From assembly GCA_018398575.1 (NCBI GenBank), contig JAGTXZ010000009.1:434001-498000 (forward strand): a DNA stretch of 64,000 nt, given 5' to 3'. The notes under the pieces are model-generated. The model saw only the letters and a program-made list of their open reading frames with translations, made no database searches and was not told the DNA's origin. Position 1 is the stretch's first letter. Every line of letters begins with the position of its first letter. This DNA is from Ampelomyces quisqualis. Taxonomy: Eukaryota > Ascomycota > Dothideomycetes > Pleosporales > Phaeosphaeriaceae. Both the position numbers and the translations under genes were made by a program. Positions 1 to 10,246 of this stretch are shown in pieces.

Positions 1-763
1 GAGATGGTCCCAGAGGTAATCAAGGTGCTGCAGCTCCCGAAGCTCTGGATGGATACGGATTTAGCTCTTTACGACTAGGCTACAGCTTCATTGCAGCGGC
101 GAGGCGTCTCGTCCCCTTCGGCGTAAAGCCAAGCATATAAGTTGCGGCATTATCCTACTATAGCAAGGTTGCGACGATGCTTGAAAGCTGTGAAGAAGAT
201 ACGATGTATGAGGTTAAGCGAACAACATCGTGTGTGAGCTATGCAGATGATTTACATCAGCTAAAAACCCCCACAAAATATAACTCGATAAGCATATATA
301 CTTGCCACTCCTTTTGTTTCACAGTAGCTTTTTGTTAGCGATTTTAACGGTTCCAGAGATTTCGGCTGTCTAAGCTGGTTTGCGACATTGCAGCGTCATA
401 GGACGAAGTGGATTAATGCTCAAGTACCAATATCTTAGCCATTGTTTCCAGCGCCCCAATCGATTTCTAGTGACGTTTTTTCCGCCATATGTCCGATTTA
501 CGGCATCGCGATGTAGGGCCGCCGTTCAACAACGTCGAACCTAATAAGCACATCGCAAGAAGGCGAACGAATATGCTGCAAAAGCGCAATGCGACGAACT
601 ATGTATTACTACCTATACACACGTTAGAACATATCTTCCATTTAACAAAGCGGGCACCTGAACCCCACCCTTCATATTACATTTTCCTACCTCTCCACTC
701 CCATCGTGTCCAATGCAATAAAAAGACTTGGTTAACCAAGTCAATATAATAGAATTCGCCGCT
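1..763. other. Intergenic, no gene seen
   Basis: No reading frame here has the composition or motif content of a fungal gene; the only ORFs are short and low in similarity to anything recognisable. The right end is the 3' flank of the PhiA-like gene on the minus strand. Confidence 0.6.
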
Positions 764-1396
764 CTAAGCGTTGTAAACAGAGTACTCGCAAGCCTCAGGC
801 TTCGCCTCCTTGACAGCCCTAGCATTCAGCTCAACACATCCCTCACTACCAGCTGGCTTGGGGTTGCCAGCGAGCCAGACCTTCCAACCGCTCAACTCGT
901 TACCCTCAGCCGGGGGGCAAGCCTGGAATGCAGTAACGACGCCATTGCCGTTGTCAAAGACGAGGTCGCTGGTCTCGGTAATCTTGAAGGGACCGAGCTC
1001 CTGGTTGCGGCCGATGCCGGCAGCGTTGCCGGTGGTGTATTGGATTTGTCCCTGGCCCATGCCGGAGCGGTCAACGAACATTTGCTGGGTTTGGAAGTTG
1101 TCGGGAGTATCGCCGGTGTAGAGGAAGAGGAGGCCTTGGCCGTTGAGGACGAATGAGGCGTGGTCGCGGGGGAGTCGGGTGGTGCAGTTTGCGCTTTGGA
1201 AATCCGCGCCGATGAGGAGGTTGTTGTTCTTGGCTTGGAAGGGCGCGCATTCGATCTCGTTGGCGACCTTGGGGAGAGCTACTAGCTTGAAGACGTCGCC
1301 GGCGACGGCGGCCTCAGAGATGGGGGGCAGATTGCAGTCCTTTGCGGATGCGAGGGCCACAGTGACGGCGGCGATGTTGGCGATGGTGTACTTCAT
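764..1396 (-). CDS. PhiA-like secreted cell wall protein
   Basis: Single-exon gene of 210 residues. The ATG at 1396 is chosen over the upstream in-frame start at 1492 because it is followed directly by a signal peptide (MKYTIANIAAVTVALASA). The body contains the block FVDRSGMGQGQIQYTTGN and a C-terminal ACPP...WKVWLAGN...C region, which I recognise from the PhiA family of fungal cell wall proteins (Aspergillus PhiA, needed for phialide and conidium development; usually about 185 residues). Cysteines around residues 20, 50, 70 and in the C-terminal third could form disulfides. The expected location is the cell wall or secreted fraction; it is not an enzyme as far as is known. The slightly greater length comes from extra N-terminal residues. 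Family assignment is by motif memory; the role in this organism is inferred. Confidence 0.8.
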   Translation of the reverse strand: MKYTIANIAAVTVALASAKDCNLPPISEAAVAGDVFKLVALPKVANEIECAPFQAKNNNLLIGADFQSANCTTRLPRDHASFVLNGQGLLFLYTGDTPDNFQTQQMFVDRSGMGQGQIQYTTGNAAGIGRNQELGPFKITETSDLVFDNGNGVVTAFQACPPAEGNELSGWKVWLAGNPKPAGSEGCVELNARAVKEAKPEACEYSVYNA

Positions 1397-1460
1397 CTTG
1401 ACGTGTGTATTGGGTGGGTTGATAGGTGAATTGGAAGCGAAGGTTGGATGTCGTAGTAGA

Positions 1461-1685
1461 TTATATTGGCGAGTTGTGAGGTAAAGCGTCATACTTCTTA
1501 TACACTTCCACCCTCGTATTCGGGTCCATTGAAAGCCCCATCAACCCATAAGGGTGGTCCATCTCGGCGCCGATGTACTCCGTATACTTTAATTCCCGCA
1601 ACATCGTGAGCTCATACGACCGAGAAATACGAGGCTTCGTCACCCCAGCAAAGGCGAATAGCGCCACACCCGTCGGAAGGATTGC
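1461..1685 (-). pseudogene. Orphan 3' gene fragment
   Basis: A minus-strand frame opens just after a TAG at 1686-1688 and runs 74 codons to a TAA at 1461. It has a convincingly protein-like composition (LRELKYTEYIGAEMDHPYG, then MGLSMDPNTRVEVYKKYD) but no start codon, and no upstream exon could be found between 1690 and 2410. It reads like the last exon or C-terminus of a larger protein whose remainder is gone. It sits in the upstream region of the PhiA-like gene. I do not recognise the family. A terminal exon with a distant first exon is an alternative. Confidence 0.35.
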
Positions 1686-2413
1686 CTATGACCCCATAAA
1701 CACGAGATACAAGCTTTACCGGCTTAGGAAATCGCTGTGAGGATGATGCATCGCTTGCGGAAGCTGCGGGACAGGAACCCAGACTCGGAAGAATACTCCG
1801 TATTTGCAGGGGGACGACTCGTAGTCGTGGGATTAGGTTGCGATCGCCAACACACGGACCGGAATATTGACATCACCGGCGCAGGGCGGGCAGGGCGGAC
1901 AAAAATAGAGTGTGGAGTTACCGTCGCTGCCGGTATTACGGTGTAGAACAACACTACGTCAGTTGGTGTGCTGCTCGCCGTTGGTTGATTCTGCGAGGAT
2001 GTAGCTGTGAACTGTTACCTAGGAGAGTTATGCCCCGATAAGGAAAGTCAAGCGTAGTCTTCACGTTGCCGAACGCGCTGCTGGAGTGCATTTAGCGACC
2101 CTGTAGCAAAGACGTGGAGGAGGTTGTTGATGTTGCGGTCAGCACCACCTCTAACTAAAAACGGGCTAGCGCGTACAGGCAAATCGATAGTCCCTAAGAC
2201 GCTCCGTGTCTTGCTCGCGCAGCAGCGGCGTCGTTGTACGAGCAGGCAGGCTTCTGGCGATTATCGCAGTGCAGCTGGCGCAGACCGTGCTACCGTCGCG
2301 GCAGCCAGTAGTTGCACGACCAGTAACAGCACCTCATTCACCGCCCGCTGTCGAGCCCTTTCGGCTAGGTGCAATGCAAAAGTATGTATGAGTTTTAACA
2401 CATATATTCCTCT
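1686..2413. other. Intergenic, no gene seen
   Basis: Lies upstream of the PhiA-like gene and downstream of the lactonase gene, both on the minus strand. No coding frame or repeat could be supported. Confidence 0.5.
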
Positions 2414-3766
2414 CTAAGGATACCATTGCGCGAAGACAACAGGCCCGGAAAGCGTAACAACGCCCAACATTCCCCCATCCTCTTCCCCAACAATCTTGCC
2501 CGTCTCGACATCGCGTTTCCAGATAACAACAGTATTGTTATTCTGGTGCCCAACCGCAATCTTGTCACCATCAGTGTTAATCATGAATTGGCGGGGCGAG
2601 TAGCCTCCAGACGGCGCGTGCTGCACCGGTGTCAACGTGCCATTTGCGTTGATTGAGAAGACAGAAAGAGTATCGCTGGATCTGCTTCTGCGGACCGGCG
2701 AAGCGGCGAAAGAAACGTCGCGGTTCGACACAATCACGAAGCGACCATCGGGCTGTTGGCGAGACAACATTAGCATGTCGACTGACAAGTATGGGAGAAG
2801 AACAACTCACTGTAACAGCAATCTCACTCGTCGGCGCTGTTGTTACCGGAAGCTCCTCACTAACCGATACAACATTATGCACAAGCCTCCATTCCAACCC
2901 GCCCTCTTTGTACTCGACCTGATACGAATAAACCCTCTGATCCAACTCGCCGTTAACAAACAGAAACAAGTTCCCCGTCTCCGGCGCAGTCCAAAAGACC
3001 GCTTTTCTCGGTCCACATCCGGGCGGTGTAACCAAGGGAGCCAATTCCACCAACGGTGCAATGGTTTGCTGGTTGTAACGGAACACTCTAATTCTATCCT
3101 GACCCAGATCAGTCATAAGCAAGAACTTGCGAGTAGGATCTAGGAAGACGCCGTGTAGGTAACTCCGATCTTGCCTCGCAGCTACGGGGCCGACGGTAGT
3201 CATTTCAGGAAAGATAGTGTGACCTAGCTCCGCGAGACCACCTTTGTCATCAGGGAGGCGGTATACACCGATGGAACTTCTGTTACTATTTGAACATGTG
3301 TTAGTCGCGTGTATCGTCTGGAGGGTGTAAGAGCAGGAACAGAGAAAAAAAGAGCCAAAGACTAAACTACTTACTATGAGCTAGAAACATAGCCCCTGAC
3401 TCCCGTCTCCTCGTCGTCGAAAAACTCGGCAGCAACGCCCGAAAATGGTGCGCTTGACCGCGCCACTATACTTAGCGACCCATCGGCCGCGATGCGCAAG
3501 CTGTTCAGCGAGCCTTCGGTACCAGGGGCCCGTCCGCGATCCAGACAGTACAAGATACGGTTCTGGTAATCAAGATTGAGAGTCGCGGGGTTGGGTCCGC
3601 AATCTGCCGTCACAGACGTAACGGTTAGGCTCGACGTGTTGCCATTTTCTGTGAGTAGAAGCGTGCTAACGTTCCCATCGGAATGCGCGGCGAAGAGTTG
3701 GGAGGCGCGGCTGGATATTGGCATAAGGAGAGTAGGAAGCACTAGGTGCAAAATGAGGGAATGCAT
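2414..3766 (-). CDS. Secreted lactonase-family seven-bladed beta-propeller
   Basis: Three exons on the minus strand: 3766-3375, 3285-2811 and 2752-2414, giving 401 residues. Introns (89 and 58 bp) start GTAAGT and GTGAGT, and splicing restores an unbroken frame across the EIAVT/PDGRFVIVSNRD junction. An N-terminal signal peptide (about residues 1-21, ending SSRAS) precedes repeated propeller elements such as YLHGVFLDPTRKFLLMTDLG, GCGPRKAVF and SGGYSPRQFMI, the pattern of the 6-phosphogluconolactonase/carboxy-muconate cyclase-like family (Pfam Lactonase). The family hydrolyses lactones or cyclises muconates; a secreted fungal member may act on extracellular lactones, but the substrate is unknown. 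The ATG at 3766 is preferred to the upstream in-frame 3838 start because the signal peptide begins there. Confidence 0.82.
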
Positions 3767-5250
3767 GGTTGGTGTTCTTCGTATATGTCCGTTAAGTTGA
3801 TAAGAAGAGGAAATGGGGAAGAGTTCCTTGTAGAGCATCTATTGTGAGATGGATTGTCAATAGTATGTATTATTTGCAGCGACTTTATCTCGATCATCTA
3901 CTTTGGTCTTGCACTGAGGTATCTTGGTACGTGCGGATAGTCCGGAAATTGCAAACCAGGCCAGCCAGGGCAAGATCTACTCCGTAAAGTGATTTATCGA
4001 TGAACCAAGACATTTTGCTCTCCTGATATCGTTGCGGGGGGCGTCTTCGAATGTGATCATAATAGAGTGATTATCTAATACCAAGGAGCGCTTCTTCAAT
4101 CCGCTGATTACGAGCGTCGTTCTTGTCTTGCACGTTTAAGGCCAAATCAAAATAATTATCTGGTTAGATCCTTGCTTCGTCTGACGCGTCAGCATTCCTT
4201 CTTCCAAACCATAATATAACTTGTTATTTCCAAATCTAATCCTAAACCATAATATAACTTGGCATGTCCAAATCTCTGTGCCCCGCTGGCTTCCTGCCGC
4301 CTTCACAAAACGACCGTCCGCGCAATGTCTAATCTCAAAAGATTAACAACAGGCGCCTCATGCATCTTTCATCAATCATTCTAAGATAGTGCGGAGCTCC
4401 TGTCTGTTCATCGGTCGCGACAAGGAGTTGAGCTCGGGGCTGGTTCCATCACTTCAGGAGGTAAATAGGAACTTGAAGTGTGTATACAGTACGCTACGAT
4501 GTACTCTATGAATGTATGATGAAAACATCTACACGCGGCAGCAATGCTATTGATTGCTCCGCTTCATCACTTTTCGACGGGCTATTTACGATTGAAGCGA
4601 TGTGATGAGAGGTTTCGAAGACGCCATGTTATATGTCAGCACAATACCCTAAGGGCCAAGCCATACGCTCAGATAACATAGCCCCGTCTGCTGAACAATC
4701 GCTGAGTGACAACAATGACCAAGTGTTGGAGAAACACGTTGCCAGCGGATACAATAGGAGACAGCCTAGGCAAGACGGCAATCTCCTAGAGCCCACAAGA
4801 TACGCCGGGTACCTTACCGCGTTGACGTTAAGAAGGTCGCCATACAAAGGATAGAGGGATTGTCTAAAAATCAGATAATGGATCGTACTTTATCAGTTGC
4901 AGCAATTAGTGGAGCATAATGTGATGAGTGGGGCATAGACTTTGCGGTGCAGCACGCCCAGTGGAAGGTGTGAAAGGAACGCCAAGGCTTGGCCGAGTCG
5001 CATCAGGCAGGGGCAAGAACATAGCTGATTGTACACCGAGATGCGCCGAAGCGTGCGACCATATCCTACGTTTCTCTCATTTGAGAAGCGCCGTAGCGGC
5101 CATTGCACCAATGCTCATAGACAAAAACCTGGTTGTACTTCTGAGTATAATAAGCCCGCAGTTCCCTCCAACAAGATAGAACTTATACCCCGACTCATCA
5201 TCGATAACTGAAGCCCCAAACTTTCACACATACAAACTTGAACCAGGAAC
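3767..5250. other. Intergenic spacer between divergent secreted-enzyme genes
   Basis: A 1.5-kb non-coding stretch that contains the upstream regions of both the lactonase gene (minus) and the FAD oxidase gene (plus). Apart from a 38-bp tandem repeat at 4204-4275 nothing could be supported. The short ORFs at 4629-4854 and 4893-5211 have no protein-like features. Confidence 0.5.
4204..4275. repeat. Two-copy 38-bp tandem repeat
   Basis: Two copies of a unit containing AAACCATAATATAACTTG followed by TCCAAATCT occur back to back (first copy 4204-4237, second 4242-4275), nearly identical apart from a few positions such as TT versus GG. Intergenic, with no known element recognised. Confidence 0.75.
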
Positions 5251-6790
5251 ATGGCGCCTTCTGAGCTGTACAAGCATGGTCTGCTCGGAATGCTTTGCCT
5301 TGCACCGACCCTTGTGCATGGCCAGAGCAGCAAAGCAGACATTATCCAGGCCTGTCTCACAAGCGCAGATGTACATTCTACAATATCAACGGATGAAACC
5401 TGGGCCAACGACACAATGTCTTTCCAATTCCGACTCCGACCACAGCCCGTCTCTGTCGCTTTCCCCGAGACCAAAGAGGATGTTGCATCAGCTCTTGGGT
5501 GTGCACAGAACGCGTCAGTGAAGGTGTCTGTCCTTGGTCGTGGGCATTCCTTCCAAGGCTATGGCTTTGGCACCCCCGGAAATCTTGTTATCGACATGGG
5601 CGCGTTCACTGAGCTGAGTTTCGATGATCCGACGAACCAGTTAACCTTCGGAGGTGGATCAAACGTGGGACCCGTAAATAGCCTTGACAACGCATAAGAG
5701 GAAACAGTATTGACAAATGCAGGCTGCTAAGTACGCTCACGATAACTTTCGGCGTCACTTCCCGCACGTGAGAGGTTCTCATGTCGGCCTGACTGGAAGT
5801 TCGTTCGGCGGTGGCTTCGGCACGACCAGCAGATTTCTCGGTATCCCTTCTGACAATCTCGTTTCGGTTGAGTACATGCTGTATAACGGTACAATTGTCA
5901 ACGCTGGTCCTGGTTCGGATCTCCTTTGGGCAGCTCAGGGCGCTGGTTCAAACTTTGGAGTTGCTCTATCTGCAACGACCAAGACATTCGCGCTTCCTTA
6001 CAACGGAGCCGTGAGTTACTCGCTTGCCATCGGTGAAGTGGACACTGATGCCGCTTCTGCTGCGCTCCTGGCGATTCAAAAATGGGTTCTTGATGGTCAG
6101 GCGCCAGACACGGTCTCCCTGCGCTTTAGCTTGTCCAACTTCGCGTCTGCCGGGTTCTTCTATGGACCGGAAGCAGAGTTTGACTCCGCCTTTGCGCCAC
6201 TTGTCGAGTCTCTCCAATCAATTAGCACGGCTATCAACCTCACAAAGACCATCATCCCAACGTTTTGGGAGTCAGAGGTAGCGGCAGCTGGTAGTGGCAT
6301 GAACTTGCCAACTGGAGGCACGCTCGGTGGCCGCGCTTCGCTCGTTCAGTCGTGGACCACGACCAACCAACACCCGTTCACCCTGACGCAAGTAAAAGCA
6401 TTGCTGGATGGATATCATACCATTAACCGCACCGATATCACCGGCACTGGTTTCATTGACCTGTGGGCCGGAGTCAGTCGTGACATCGCCGACAGTGCTC
6501 ATGCATTCGCGCACGGCAACAATCTCTGGCTGGCCCGTGTTGATGGCGTTGGAGCTGGTGGTGTCTGGCCAAGCGATGGCGTTGCATACATGCAGAATAT
6601 TTTCAAGCCGTTTGAGGATACTTTGAAGCAGTCGGCCCCGCTCCGCAGTTTTGTGAACTATGTGAACTCGGAACTCAGCGTAGAGGAGTGGAGCTCTAGG
6701 CTGTACGGTGCCAACTACGCAAGGCTTCGCAAGATCAAGGCTGTCGTTGACCCTACAAATCTCTTCTCCGGATTCGGCCTCGCAATCTAA
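5251..6790 (+). CDS. Secreted BBE-type FAD-linked oxidase
   Basis: Two exons, 5251-5673 and 5723-6790, joined by a 49-bp GT-AG intron (5674-5722); without splicing the frame stops at 5697. The product is 496 residues: a signal peptide (1 to about 24, ending VHG), an FAD-binding PCMH domain with GRGHSFQGYG, in which His99 is the expected 8-alpha-histidyl FAD anchor, the block GLTGSSFGGGFG and then AAQGAGSNFG, and a C-terminal BBE segment (NYARLRKIKAVVDPTNLF). The family includes glucooligosaccharide and chitooligosaccharide oxidases and other secreted carbohydrate or alcohol oxidases making H2O2. The Cys that provides the second covalent FAD bond in many members (usual form CPGVG) is not present at the matching place, which reads RGSHVGLTG. 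The substrate cannot be told from sequence. Confidence 0.88.
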
Positions 6791-7029
6791 ACTACAAAAG
6801 GGAGAAGTTACGCCGCACCCCCACAAGAGACCTGCGCATCCCCATTCACCCAATTGAGCTGTAGAGCCCACACAGCGTGCGTTCCGTTGCGGGCTATAGT
6901 AACTCTGCAGTGGGGTGATGATTGCAGAGGTTTCTGTTGGATCTGAGCGAGACTATGGATCAGGATTGGGTTGGGTGAAAAGACCGGCTCACTTGTTTTG
7001 TTCTACGTGATAGAAGATCAGACTCTATA
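6791..7029. other. 3' flank of FAD oxidase
   Basis: Ordinary-composition 3' flank of the oxidase; no gene seen. Composition changes sharply to AT-rich from about 7030. Confidence 0.5.
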
Positions 7030-7450
7030 CAGTGAGCCAAGACACAGCTTCAACAGCCTGAACAATTTATTCCTATTTCCTATCAATAGGCTCTACTAGT
7101 ATTCTACAGGCTAGGCGATTCTCACCTAGCTTCGTAAAAGTCACTCCAGTATTAATTTCTATTTTAGGCGTAGCCTGGGTATATCATGCGCTATAGCCTG
7201 ATAACAAGTAGCATAGTTACATACTATTACCAAGCTAAAGATCGATTTTAATACTCCTGTATACGGTATATATAGTAGTATATCTAAAACTACTAGGTTT
7301 ACCTAGTAAGCTACCCAAGTTATATAAAAGAGTACTTGGTAATTAGTAAATTAGTAATTATTAAATTGGTAGTTACGAACAATAGGCTTAGACCAGTTCT
7401 GCCAAATAGCAACTTAGTATTTACTAGGTAATTACTAAGTAAACCCCTAT
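7030..7450. repeat. AT/TpA-rich block, RIP-like relic
   Basis: About 420 bp unlike the rest of the window. It is dense in TA dinucleotides and self-similar words such as TACTAGG, TTTACTAGGTAATTACTAAG and AATTAGTAAATTAGTAATTA, with stops in every frame. This composition is the classic product of repeat-induced point mutation (C to T in CpA) on a dead transposon in Pezizomycotina. The parent element cannot be named from the sequence. It lies between the oxidase and the small cysteine-rich candidate gene. Confidence 0.6.
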
Positions 7451-7565
7451 CCGTGCCCCCTAATATGCTACACTCTTCACCGTGGGTCTTGCAAAGGACT
7501 CTGATTCGATTCTACAAGGCTTTGACACACTTGCCCTCTTGAAAGAGAGTACATCTAGACGACTT

Positions 7566-7960
7566 CTACATAGCGGTTATTGTCGTCAGAAGACATCTGC
7601 ATAACCAGAAGCAGTCTTAGTTGTTGCAATATACTCCTCACATATGGTATGAAGAGAAGGAGAGAGCTACCTTGTTGCTTGTACCAGTTTTCTTCCGCTG
7701 TAGGACCGGCATAGTCATTCCTACAAAAAAATTGATCAGCGAGGTAAGCGGAGTAGGTCGAGATGAGTGCGTACCAACTACAAACTCCTCTGGTACCAAG
7801 ACATCTGTGCCTATCACCTCGACGAATGGCGGTATTACCTTGCGGACTTGAGACAGCCCTTGAGCTCGCGAATGTTTTCGTTCGTGCAGTGTCGGTGTTG
7901 GGACTCGTCGTCAGACTTGCAACTGAAATGGCCTTGGTCTCACCGCTTGCAGAACACCAT
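7566..7960 (-). CDS. Possible small cysteine-rich protein, multi-exon (doubtful)
   Basis: The minus strand carries several strong splice signals: introns 7721-7774 (GTACGC to TTTTGTAG, 54 bp) and 7616-7670 (GTAGCT to CTAAG, 55 bp) join exons encoding NDYAGPTAEENWYKQQ and DCFWLCRCLLTTITAM, ending at a TAG at 7566. Upstream, 7839-7922 in another frame has strongly coding-like codon use and three cysteines (CKSDDESQHRHC, then IRELKGCLKSA). An ATG at 7960 in a very good context (CCACCATGG) is followed by MVFCKR and a GTGAGA donor. If all are joined, a short protein with eight or more cysteines results, as in secreted effectors, but one required intron would be only 34 bp and no signal peptide is visible. 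A continuous frame from 8166 is an alternative N-terminus. The gene model is uncertain; the two 3' introns are the best supported part. Confidence 0.3.
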
Positions 7961-8166
7961 GGTGGATTTTTGTCCTGGTTATAGATCGATCTGCTGTGTC
8001 CGTAGTTGTTTTGCGTTTCGTGCACGGAGGACAGTAGACAGCTCGCAATGGGAAACGCTGATAGGGCGGGGAACTGAGTAGTGGACAGGTTCGGTAACGT
8101 GACATGACGTGAAGCAAAAGATGCAACGGCGGTATACAGTCCGGGGTACGTTTGCCATTGATCCAT

Positions 8167-9083
8167 GTTTTCAGGAATCGGTCATCGGTAGAAGAGCCCG
8201 TCACGCAATGGTGCCTTACTAAGTTACGAGAACCCCAGCTCCCTCCCCTCATCCGTCTCTTTCAAATCCCCTTTCCCTTCTATCTTCCCTCCAAAAAGTC
8301 TCTGCTCTCCGCTCGCTCCCTGCTCTTCACTTCCCACACCCTTGATGTATTCTACCCTTATCACCGTCTCTCCCCACGTTGAACAACATTGATAACAGCT
8401 CCAACCTGTTGTTGATACTACAACATGCATAAGCACCCAGCTCCAACATTAACAATATTGACAACATTTACTTCCAAATGCTTCCGGACACTGTAGCTCT
8501 AACGTCCTGCATTGCTCCACACACACTTTTTGTCCTCGCGGATTGATAAGCGTGTCTTTGGGCTTGGTTCATTCTGCGACCACATCAATAGTGCTGCCTA
8601 AGAGGGCAAGTATCAAGAAAGCCAGCTGAAAGGACGCATCAGAGACGACGCAGGAGATGGGGGCGAAAGGGTGATGATGTTTGGGGCTTTTGGGGCGCGG
8701 CTTAAGCCGAGATGCGAGGATGAGGCTAGGCGAGATTTACCTAGCCTCATCGTTTGCAGGTGGCTCGCTGGGGGGGATTCACTACATCATGGCGGCATTT
8801 TTTGCATTCGGTGTACAGGTTTGTAGGCTCCAGGTCGTCGTATAAGGTACACGAATCATGTTGTTCCATGTCCTGAGTACAGACAGGCTGAAAGGCTAAA
8901 GCGGGCAAGTGTAACCGAACAAGAATTAGCGCGGGCGGTGGCCTCAGGGATGTCACACGAGCTTTTGAGCAGCACCAGCAGCACGACAAACGATAACAAG
9001 GTGGATGTGCTTTTCGATAATTTGGTACCGAGCCATGAAATTTGAGGAATCGTTTCCCCTCGAACTTGCTCCCTCAAGTGAAC
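8167..9083. other. Intergenic, contains a hairpin
   Basis: Pyrimidine-rich from about 8220 to 8380. No gene is supported. A perfect inverted repeat lies at 8719-8751. Confidence 0.5.
8719..8751. repeat. Perfect 12-bp inverted repeat (hairpin)
   Basis: The arms GATGAGGCTAGG (8719-8730) and CCTAGCCTCATC (8740-8751) are exactly complementary, with a 9-nt loop. It lies about 330 bp downstream of the coiled-coil gene stop (minus strand), so it could be in its 3' region or be the remnant of a small mobile element; its role is unknown. Confidence 0.8.
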
Positions 9084-9887
9084 TCAATCAATCACCCACG
9101 GATTATCCGCATGCCCCTCTTTCACAAAGTCAATGCGCTTCCTCTTCTTCGGCACCGGGTTCGTCGCCCTCTCCGGCCAGCCTCCATATGCCTCCATTAT
9201 GTTCATTTCACTTGCACGTGTGTTCGCCGTCGCAGCTGCAGCTATCATTTCCGCATCTCTTGTATTCTTCTTCGCTGCTTTCAACTCTACCTCGAGTCGC
9301 CGATTAGCCTGCTCGATATGCAAGATCCTGCTGTTCTTCTCCTTGATTGCCGTATTCTTCTTCCCAAGAGATGCTTGGAGCTGTACGATATGGACCTTTA
9401 GCTCAGCTGGGTTTGATCGTGCTGCGTGTGGTTCTAATCGCAGATAGTCATTTTCAGATTCGAGGTCGCCCAAGCGCTGTGTTGTGTTGGCATCTCGCCT
9501 TGTGCTTTGGTGGGCATGCGCAGCGGCCAACTCCTGTTTTAGCGCCTCGATTTGAGCTTCAAGTGCGGATATTACCGTGCGGTAGCCATTTTGAAGACGA
9601 GTGAGGGACTCGGAATAGGTGCCGTTGGGGACTGCAGGTGGCTGTTTCCCGTCGTGATAGTCATCGTTTTGATCGTTCTCGTAGAAGCCATGGCTGTGGT
9701 CGTCGCTGTTGCTCGGCGGCTGTGTGAAGGGAATGAAGTTTTCGTCGGCGTCTTCGTTGTCGGCGGGCTCCTGTAGCTCTTTGTCAATCACGTCCAGAAA
9801 TGGTGCGCACCCGATCGATCTCACCAGTAGTGCAGGCGAGAGCAGCTCCGCCAATCCGCTGGTGGTAAGTTTCGGACTCGCTGTCAT
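9084..9887 (-). CDS. Coiled-coil protein with nuclear localisation motif, unknown function
   Basis: Single-exon frame of 267 residues starting at the ATG at 9887; the frame is open further upstream but contains no protein-like sequence there. The N-terminal third is acidic and low in complexity (PADNEDADENFIPF). A long helical heptad region follows from about residue 95 to 225 (ALEAQIEALKQELAAAH, LEVELKAAKKNTRDAEMI), predicted to be a coiled coil. The C-terminus carries PKKRKR, a classic monopartite nuclear signal, just before the end (ADNPWVID). I do not recognise the family. Nuclear location and dimerisation are inferred from these features only. Confidence 0.65.
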   Translation of the reverse strand: MTASPKLTTSGLAELLSPALLVRSIGCAPFLDVIDKELQEPADNEDADENFIPFTQPPSNSDDHSHGFYENDQNDDYHDGKQPPAVPNGTYSESLTRLQNGYRTVISALEAQIEALKQELAAAHAHQSTRRDANTTQRLGDLESENDYLRLEPHAARSNPAELKVHIVQLQASLGKKNTAIKEKNSRILHIEQANRRLEVELKAAKKNTRDAEMIAAAATANTRASEMNIMEAYGGWPERATNPVPKKRKRIDFVKEGHADNPWVID

Positions 9888-10246
9888 CGTGATACACACA
9901 ATCTTATCGCGAGGGCAGGGTGTGGTCTCGCAGATGGATATGAAGATGCGCGGGCTCGAATTATAGTGTGGTATAACCGGAGCCAGGTGAAGGTGAAAGG
10001 TCGGCGAAAGGTTATTCCAGTCGCGCTGTGGGACGCATCCGTTTGCTACGTACAATGCGAAGTCAATACAAACCAACAAGTCAAGTCATAAGCTTGAAAT
10101 GTACTGTAGCACCTCGGAAGTGTTTGAACAAGTACATTCGTCAGGGTACACATTTACACTGCTATTCCAGATATCTCAGGTCCAGCCTCATGAAGGTCCA
10201 TGGCCCTTTGGTGTATCATCCCTCCTCTCGTTCGGCGCTACCATGG
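9888..10246. other. Short intergenic region
   Basis: Holds the upstream region of the coiled-coil gene and the 3' flank of the complex I subunit gene, both minus strand. Nothing else was seen. Confidence 0.5.

Noticed and set aside
5674..5722. Stop codon splitting the FAD oxidase into two ORFs, as in a pseudogene
   Set aside because: A 49-bp GT-AG intron in phase 0 removes the stop and restores the conserved HVRGSHVGLTG region.
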